Source of the DNA: Akkermansiaceae bacterium
GTDB lineage: Bacteria; Verrucomicrobiota; Verrucomicrobiia; Verrucomicrobiales; Akkermansiaceae
Assembly (NCBI GenBank): GCA_029253285.1
Contig: JAQWZU010000106.1
Span: 16,758 to 80,757, forward strand
Direction of reading: 5' to 3'
Length of the DNA: 64,000 nucleotides
Position 1 is the stretch's first letter; each line of letters starts with the position of its first letter. The position numbers were made by a program, and so were the translations under genes. Below, in pieces: positions 57,550-64,000 of the stretch. The notes under the pieces are model-generated. The model did not search any database and was not told the origin of the DNA. It worked only from the letters and a program-made list of their open reading frames with translations.

Positions 57550-58802
57550 TAGTATCTTTCCACCAACAAAGAGGCGTTGTGTCCACCAAATCCGAAGGAG
57601 TTACTCAGCGCCGCTTTCACTTCCACCTCCCGGGCGGTGTTGGCGCAGTAGTCGAGATCACAATCGGGATCTTGATCTTCCAGGTTGATCGTCGGCGGAA
57701 TCACCCCGTCGCGAATCGCCATGAGACAAGCCAGGATCTCGACTCCGCCAGCGGCCCCGAGCAAGTGACCAGTCATCGATTTGGTCGAGCTAACAATCAT
57801 GCCTTCCTTGGCGTGATCTCCGAAAGTTCTCTTGATCGCCTTCGTTTCACAAACGTCTCCCATCGGAGTTGAAGTGCCATGCGCGTTGACGTATTGTACC
57901 TCCTCCGCATTCAGACCGGCATGCTTCAACGCCATGTCCATGCAGCGACTTGCACCAATCCCCTCGGGATGAGGCGAGGTCAAATGATAGGCATCGGCAC
58001 TGAGGCCATATCCGGTCAACTCGGCGAGAATGTTCGCACCGCGATTCTTGGCATGCTCGAGTTCCTCGATCACGACCAGCCCGGCACCTTCACCCATGAC
58101 AAAACCATCCCGCCCGGTATCGAAAGGACGTGAAGCCCGCTCGGGCTCATCATTGCGTGTACTGAGCGCTTTCATGTTGCTGAAGCCCGCCACGCCCATC
58201 GGAAGAATCGAGGCTTCCGCTCCGCCGGCGATAAAGGCATCGGCATCTCCAAATTTAATCATGCGCCATGCTTCACCAATACTGTGGTTGGCCGTCGCAC
58301 AGGCCGTCACGATGGCCATGTTCGGACCGCCCAATCCATGCTCCATCGAGAATACTCCACTCGCGATGTTGGAAATCATCATCGGGATTGTAAACGGAGA
58401 AACCCGGCTCGGACTCTTGGTCAAAAGCGCAGTGTGATTGGCTTCCAATACACCCAAACCACCAATGCCGCTGCCAAGCATGACACCAATGCGATCACGA
58501 TTCACATCGGATTCCAGAAGCCCGGAATCGGTCAGGGCCATCTGTGCGGCCGCGATACCAAAATGCGCATAGCGGTCCATGCGACGGGCATCCTTGGGAT
58601 TGGAAAAAAACGGCTTTGGATCAAAGCCACGAACTTCACCACCGATCTTCACGGTATAATCCGTGGTATCCATGTTTTCCAGGAGACGGACTCCGCTGCG
58701 ACCAGCCTTCATTCCCTCCCAGGTTGAGGCTGCGTCATTACCCAGAGGACTCACCGCCCCCACACCAGTCACTACGACACGTCGATCTTCGATTGCTCCC
58801 AT
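57549..58802 (-). CDS. fabF: Beta-ketoacyl-ACP synthase II
   Basis: 'RRVVVTGVGAVSPLGNDAASTWEGMKAGRSGV', 'TACATANHSIGEA', 'NAHGTSTPMGD'. Confidence 0.97.
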   Translation of the reverse strand: MGAIEDRRVVVTGVGAVSPLGNDAASTWEGMKAGRSGVRLLENMDTTDYTVKIGGEVRGFDPKPFFSNPKDARRMDRYAHFGIAAAQMALTDSGLLESDVNRDRIGVMLGSGIGGLGVLEANHTALLTKSPSRVSPFTIPMMISNIASGVFSMEHGLGGPNMAIVTACATANHSIGEAWRMIKFGDADAFIAGGAEASILPMGVAGFSNMKALSTRNDEPERASRPFDTGRDGFVMGEGAGLVVIEELEHAKNRGANILAELTGYGLSADAYHLTSPHPEGIGASRCMDMALKHAGLNAEEVQYVNAHGTSTPMGDVCETKAIKRTFGDHAKEGMIVSSTKSMTGHLLGAAGGVEILACLMAIRDGVIPPTINLEDQDPDCDLDYCANTAREVEVKAALSNSFGFGGHNASLLVERY

Positions 58803-58877
58803 TACTCTTCGAAACGTTTCCCGTGGTTAGACCGCTCCACGCGTAAAAGCAAGGCTATCTATCCACCTTCCGAACCT

Positions 58878-59117
58878 TCACCCCAGCCGACGGTTGCCTC
58901 CGCGAATATTTTCTCCCTCACATTCGGGACAGCGGGAAAGCTTCACCCGTTTCTTTTCCCGGTAAATTTTCCCGCAAAGATGGCATTCCCGGCTGATTTT
59001 CCGCACCCGTCTGGCCTCTCCCCGCTCTCGCAAAATCCCAAAGCACCAATCCATAATCATCCAGAAGAATGCCAGAATGACGATTGCGAGCAGGAACTGA
59101 CTGTAGGTAAAAATCAT
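58878..59117 (-). CDS. Membrane-anchored zinc-ribbon small protein
   Basis: 79 aa; N-terminal TM and 'CHLCGKIYREKKRVKLSRCPEC'. Confidence 0.7.
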   Translation of the reverse strand: MIFTYSQFLLAIVILAFFWMIMDWCFGILRERGEARRVRKISRECHLCGKIYREKKRVKLSRCPECEGENIRGGNRRLG

Positions 59118-59887
59118 TCCTCGGTTACCAGATTGACTAAACGAACCTCAATGGTGATCCACCGTTCCGGATCATTACGCTTCAACGCCGGATAGCTCGC
59201 GGCTCGCAATCGGCCCAAAACCTCGCGGGTGAATTCATCGTCATCTCCGGACAAAGTCGAACAACTCAACACCCTCCCACGCCAATCCAGTCCGAGCAGA
59301 ATAATCCACACCTCGCCCTCACTCAGATTCTCATCCGAATCATCCCAATCGATAATGGCCCCCTTCCAATCCCCCGCTCCGGAAACAGGCTGAACCGAGA
59401 TTGCCCAGCGTGATTTTGGCAACTCCACTGGCTTGCGCTCCACATCTTCGGGAGCCGGGTAGTTTTTCGGACCGAGACCGGGAAGACTCACCAATGTCAG
59501 AGGCTTCTTCGGAACTGGAATCTCCCGCAGAGCCGGCTGATAATGTCTGGGCGAGACCGTGCTCAGCTGACGGGTGATTTCCTCCTCCAGACTTTTCGAG
59601 CTGGCAACCTCCCATCGATGAGCAAAAGGCGACTCTTCATCAATGATGTCAGCCAGCCCTCGATTAGATTTTTCGCTCACATCAATGAAGGTTACATCCG
59701 CTATCTGTTCCCTAAGAGCCGGTTTCTCGGGATGCCGGAACTGCACATAGCCAAAGATAATTCCAAAAATAAAACAGCTCACAATCCCCGAAAAAAACAA
59801 GCGCCCGGTCGAACCATGCCCCCGACGCCAATCGAAAACCATTCCGGCCTTGCGATCACGAATCACCCGACGTTTGCGCCAAATCAT
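59114..59887 (-). CDS. TonB-like / energy-transducer-like hypothetical protein
   Basis: Likely start MIWRKRRVIRDRK; single N-terminal TM; C-terminal beta-rich domain; co-directional with exbD/exbB. Confidence 0.55.
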   Translation of the reverse strand: MIWRKRRVIRDRKAGMVFDWRRGHGSTGRLFFSGIVSCFIFGIIFGYVQFRHPEKPALREQIADVTFIDVSEKSNRGLADIIDEESPFAHRWEVASSKSLEEEITRQLSTVSPRHYQPALREIPVPKKPLTLVSLPGLGPKNYPAPEDVERKPVELPKSRWAISVQPVSGAGDWKGAIIDWDDSDENLSEGEVWIILLGLDWRGRVLSCSTLSGDDDEFTREVLGRLRAASYPALKRNDPERWITIEVRLVNLVTEE

Positions 59888-60321
59888 TCCTCGTCTTCCA
59901 AAAATTGAGCCTCGTTGCGAACCACCAAATAAATCCGAAAACCCAAACCAGTCACAAGTTCCTGCAACTCTTGATTGACTCTCACCGACACCCATTGATC
60001 GGCCTCAATCGCCACCGCCCGCGTTTCCCTTTCCTCCGCCGCAGTCGAAATCTCTTCCTCCAGCTCCTCATGGCTAATCTGACGCCGGCCCACGTAGTAT
60101 GTTGGTCCGTCAGCCGAACTCTGCACCGTGACGATGACCGGATTCACATCGATCATTCGCTCAGTTCGAAAGCCGGTGGCCGGAAGCTTCACCTCAACCA
60201 ACCCCTCCCTGGCCACCACTCCGGTCAACATGACCAAAGCCAGCAAGAGCGCCACAAAATCAAATCCCGGAACCACGAAGATCCACCCCGGATGCTCTGG
60301 AAGTGACATCTTCAACTTCAT
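59884..60321 (-). CDS. ExbD/TolR-like biopolymer transport protein
   Basis: 145 aa; N-terminal TM 'GFDFVALLLALVMLTGVV', 'VEVKLPAT', periplasmic 'VAIEADQWVSVRVNQELQELVTGLGF'. Confidence 0.8.
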   Translation of the reverse strand: MKLKMSLPEHPGWIFVVPGFDFVALLLALVMLTGVVAREGLVEVKLPATGFRTERMIDVNPVIVTVQSSADGPTYYVGRRQISHEELEEEISTAAEERETRAVAIEADQWVSVRVNQELQELVTGLGFRIYLVVRNEAQFLEDEE

Positions 60322-60323
60322 CC

Positions 60324-61022
60324 CTAGGACTCCTTGCTATCGCGCTTGGATTTCTTGGAAGTGACCACCTTTGGGGATTCCACCTCCTCCCGGAACGACA
60401 CGATACGGTCGTGCTCCCGGCTATCACAAATAATATTCACCGCTTCGATTCCAGCTCTCTCCAAGCGGTGAATGAGGCGCTTTCCTTTCCCATACAAGTA
60501 GAGATAAATCAAATAGGCCGGAATCGCGATCGACAAGCCCATCGCGGTTGAAGTGAGGCTTTGGAAAAGCCCCTCCGCCAGCTTCGTCTGAGCCACCGCT
60601 TGTTCTGCCGCGCTGACATTCACAAAAACATCGATCAATCCCAGAACCGTTCCGAACATTCCCAACATCGGGGCGAGCATGGCCACTCCAAGCAAAACCC
60701 GCATGTTCCGCTCGATTCGGGGAACCTCCAACTGGCCCGCCTCCTGGGCAATCTCGCGCAAATTAGTGCGATCCAGATTATGGCGCATCAATACCGAGTG
60801 AACGACCCGCGCCTCTGGCCCCCGCGCCCTCGAAGCTTCGTGGAGAGCCTCCGCATAGGCCTTTTTACGAACGTGATTGGTGATCCCCAGAAGGAGATCC
60901 GCCACCCTCCCGCGGGCATGCTGGAAGAAGATCATCCGCTCCACCATCACCAGCAATCCCACAAATCCCACGGCGGCCTGTATCCACAGAACCAAACTGC
61001 CAGCTTCACTAGGAAAATTCAC
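60324..61022 (-). CDS. MotA/TolQ/ExbB proton channel family protein
   Basis: 232 aa; 'LGVAMLAPMLGMFGTVLGLIDVF', 'TKLAEGLFQSLTSTAMGLSIAIPAYLIYLYL'. Confidence 0.92.
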   Translation of the reverse strand: MNFPSEAGSLVLWIQAAVGFVGLLVMVERMIFFQHARGRVADLLLGITNHVRKKAYAEALHEASRARGPEARVVHSVLMRHNLDRTNLREIAQEAGQLEVPRIERNMRVLLGVAMLAPMLGMFGTVLGLIDVFVNVSAAEQAVAQTKLAEGLFQSLTSTAMGLSIAIPAYLIYLYLYGKGKRLIHRLERAGIEAVNIICDSREHDRIVSFREEVESPKVVTSKKSKRDSKES

Positions 61023-61098
61023 TTTGGTAAAATATCATCACTTCCCTCTGATGACCAGTGAATCCGGTCGATTCATCACAAAAGACCGATTCGCTTCC

Positions 61099-61716
61099 TC
61101 ACGCTCCCATCTTCACCTTCTTGCGATCAGGCGCAATAAATTCATTCCAGACTTCATCGGCCGACGTTTCCTTCATCCCAAACAAAGGCCGCCACCTCGG
61201 CCTGGCGGGCTCGTTCAACAAACTCATCCCCGCCTCCCGCGGCAGACGATTTGCCTTTCGGGTATTGCAGGAGACACAGGAAGTCACGATGTTTTCCCAC
61301 ACCGTCTTCCCTCCCCGATCCCTCGGCATGACGTGATCCAGATTCAGCTTTCCCTCGACAAACACCCTCTTGCAATACTGGCAAGTATGCTTATCGCGGA
61401 GAAAAATATTCTGCCGGGTAAACTTTACCTCCTTACGCGGAATCCGGTCATAAATCGCCAAAACAATGATTTTCGGGACACGCAAGGCCACCTTCACCGA
61501 ACGAATCACTTCCTCAGCCAGAGACGAAGCCTCATCACCGGAATACTCCACCCAGGATCCAATGTCATGAGTCTGGTAGCGCGCCTCCCCCTCCGTCTGC
61601 ACCACCTGGGCATGTCCCAGACAGAGCAGCTTCAAGGCCCGTTTGACGGAGCAGGTATGAACCGGCTGCCACAAACGGTTGAGAACGAGAACAGGACGCT
61701 CAAGTAACAATTCCAT
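61099..61716 (-). CDS. HNH endonuclease
   Basis: 'CQYCKRVFVEGKLNLDHVMPRDRGGKTVWENIVTSCVSCNTRKANRLP'. Confidence 0.92.
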   Translation of the reverse strand: MELLLERPVLVLNRLWQPVHTCSVKRALKLLCLGHAQVVQTEGEARYQTHDIGSWVEYSGDEASSLAEEVIRSVKVALRVPKIIVLAIYDRIPRKEVKFTRQNIFLRDKHTCQYCKRVFVEGKLNLDHVMPRDRGGKTVWENIVTSCVSCNTRKANRLPREAGMSLLNEPARPRWRPLFGMKETSADEVWNEFIAPDRKKVKMGA

Positions 61717-61819
61717 AATTCCTTCTGATGCGTTAGCAAACCTACAGAAGGACTCAATCGACGCAATCTCGAAAGATTATCATCTTACCTGCTCCAGCTG
61801 TCGTGAGCAGATTCGATTC

Positions 61820-64000
61820 TTAATCCAATATCTTAACCAAAAAGAAGGTCTTCGGCGAAATGGGCCCACTCAAAGGAAAGGTCACCTCGGTGGTAGATCC
61901 ACCAGCGGCTCCCGAGAAATCGTCAACCTCCAGCCAATTCTCCAAATCGGTAGAACCATCAACCGCATAGTTTACTCCCTGAATCGTCCCATCGACAGTC
62001 AGAGTAACCCGATCGTTATCGGAAATAACAATCGACGAAATCCTCAAGCCACCCCTGTCTGATGGAATTGGAGAGATCGTTCCGTTGGCCAAGTCGGCAA
62101 TCAACTGCGGACTCATTGAAATATCCCACACGGCGACATCGTCCATTTGTCCCTGGAAGAAATTTCCTGTCGCATCATAGATGCCACCACCACCAATATT
62201 AAAGAAAAAGTCGGAAGCATTGAGCGGAGTCGCCGCCGCACCACGAACAGCCTCCACTCCATCGATGAAAATCGTCCGGCCTGTTTCATCGCCGACAAAA
62301 GCAATGTGCGTCCATTCCGTCGGCGTGGCATTCGTTTCGATCGCTCCTCCGGGGTTCGACCACAATTGCACGGTATTTCCGGTGCTAAATCCAAATTCCA
62401 AAATATCATTCTGACCGAAGAGACCAGTTCGATTCGTCTGAGCAACGTCAGACTTGATCCAGCCAGCCATCGTAAAGAATCCGATATTGCTTAAAGTCAG
62501 CGGGGTCGTCACCGCATCATCAATGCCGTCCAAATCAATAGCAAAATCCCCGGCAGCTCCGGTGCGGCCCGCGACATAGGACGCTTCGCCCAACACAGTT
62601 CCGTTATACCCATTGGGAGACAAATCAGCGGTCGTGACGGCTCCTTGATCATCGAAGGACCAATACCCCAGCGGAACAGGAAAGGCGGGCTTGTCGTTAG
62701 GATCGTTGGGATTCGTGCCCAAAGACAATTCCTTTTCATCAGAGTAACCATCGGCATCTGTATCGAACTTATTGGGATCTGATCCGGTCTGATTCGCATC
62801 GACAAAATTTCCATCACCAGTCTCGGCACCATCGGAAATCCCATCATTATCGGAATCTGTATCGAGAGGATCAGTTCCCGTCTGCGTGGCACTCACCCAG
62901 ACTCCGCCAAGATCTTCATAACCATCCAGAACAGTGTCATCATCGCTGTCATTATCATTGGGGTCCGTGCCTCGAGTGAACTCTTCGAGATTCGAAGACG
63001 CATCGGCATCCGGATCACCGGCATCCCCATTTTTCACGTCCACTCCACCATTGTCATTGGGGTCGATCCCATTAGTCACTTCCCAGCCATCGGGAAGGCT
63101 GTCACCGTCCGTGTTTAATTCATTGGGATTGCTCCCGGTCTGATTTTCATCAACATAAATCCCTGAGTTGTTTTCCACCCCATCGAGAAGACCGTCGCCA
63201 TCTCCATCTGGATTCAAAGGATCAGTTCCGGTATCAGCCAAACTGGTCCAAGTTCCACCACCTGTCTCCACACCGTCCTTGAATCCATCATTATCGGAAT
63301 CATCCGAAGTAGGATTGGTCCCGGCAGTCTGTTCTTCGAGATTAGTCAGATTGTCACCATCCTGATCTCCATCCGCACCATCATCGCCGACATCACTATT
63401 GGGATCTAATCCAAAGCCTACTTCCCAAGCATTGCGGAGTCCGTCGTTATCATCATCCCCATCGGGATCTGGAACGGTGGATGTCGCGTCAACCGAAATG
63501 AGGTCATAGACCACGTTGCCGGTTGTGGCACCGACTGCGAGGATAACATTTCCGGTAGGAACGGTTGGTCCAGTAGTGTAGGTGGCAATATTTCCAGCAG
63601 CAGGGTCAAGTGACGAGACAGCGAAGAACTGGTTGGATGTTCCGATCTGGGAACTGTTAGTAGCACCAGGTGTTCCCAGAAGAGACGCGGTGCTGTCAGC
63701 GATGCCGAAGTATCCCACGTTGTTGGCAGCCCCGCGACGATTGACCATGATGTCGACTGTGTAAGTGGTGTTGGGCTGAAAAACAACTCCAAGGTCCTGA
63801 TAGATAAATCCGTTTGTTCGTACACCGAGGTTATTCGGCCCATCACCACCGGTGGCTCCGATCGCTGAAGACAACTCAAGAAAGGTGTTGTTGAAGTTGG
63901 GATCCGTAGTTGGCGCACCTGGTGTTCCAGCAACGTTACCTTCGGAAAACCAGCCGTTGGGAATGGCATCGGCCCAAGCGTTGCCACCCAGAACGTTGTC
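61820..64000 (-). CDS. Secreted protein with TSP type-3-like Ca-binding repeats and LamG domain (5' end outside window)
   Basis: Frame open to the window edge; repeated 'DTDSDNDGISDGAETGDGNFVDANQTGSDPN', LamG 'LDGIDDAVTTPLTLSNIGFFTMAGWIKSD'. Confidence 0.85.
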   Translation of the reverse strand, partial: DNVLGGNAWADAIPNGWFSEGNVAGTPGAPTTDPNFNNTFLELSSAIGATGGDGPNNLGVRTNGFIYQDLGVVFQPNTTYTVDIMVNRRGAANNVGYFGIADSTASLLGTPGATNSSQIGTSNQFFAVSSLDPAAGNIATYTTGPTVPTGNVILAVGATTGNVVYDLISVDATSTVPDPDGDDDNDGLRNAWEVGFGLDPNSDVGDDGADGDQDGDNLTNLEEQTAGTNPTSDDSDNDGFKDGVETGGGTWTSLADTGTDPLNPDGDGDGLLDGVENNSGIYVDENQTGSNPNELNTDGDSLPDGWEVTNGIDPNDNGGVDVKNGDAGDPDADASSNLEEFTRGTDPNDNDSDDDTVLDGYEDLGGVWVSATQTGTDPLDTDSDNDGISDGAETGDGNFVDANQTGSDPNKFDTDADGYSDEKELSLGTNPNDPNDKPAFPVPLGYWSFDDQGAVTTADLSPNGYNGTVLGEASYVAGRTGAAGDFAIDLDGIDDAVTTPLTLSNIGFFTMAGWIKSDVAQTNRTGLFGQNDILEFGFSTGNTVQLWSNPGGAIETNATPTEWTHIAFVGDETGRTIFIDGVEAVRGAAATPLNASDFFFNIGGGGIYDATGNFFQGQMDDVAVWDISMSPQLIADLANGTISPIPSDRGGLRISSIVISDNDRVTLTVDGTIQGVNYAVDGSTDLENWLEVDDFSGAAGGSTTEVTFPLSGPISPKTFFLVKILD

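Overview
64-kb chromosomal window from a probable Verrucomicrobia-type bacterium. The lineage is inferred from DUF1549/DUF1553 + DUF1501 pairs, secreted LamG/CotH/TSP3 proteins and sulfatase content; it was not tested. Most of the window is core metabolism: dnaK-groES-groEL, aat, rpmF-plsX, bioB, ruvA, nuoA, dapA, queE, mutS, pta-like, sod, rmuC, glyQS, menD, fabF, an ExbB/ExbD set, and one tRNA-Val(TAC). I see no CRISPR array, rRNA or intact mobile element. Accessory signals most worth checking: (i) an Nramp-family transporter that has lost the TM1 DPGN and TM6 MPH metal-site motifs and sits between two Gfo/Idh/MocA dehydrogenases; (ii) a two-gene unit with a cryptic APH/HipA-like kinase (LGDxxxxN...IDFD); (iii) a secreted caspase-like (clan CD) candidate; (iv) a phnD-phnC-phnE(fused) transporter apparently co-transcribed with an fGly-type sulfatase; (v) several small or broken genes: a thioredoxin-like pseudogene, a poly-C ORF, a frameshifted ORF and a 29-aa membrane peptide; (vi) three tandem 29-bp hairpin repeats beside a small HTH protein. 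All calls come from reading the sequence and supplied ORFs; no searches were run.
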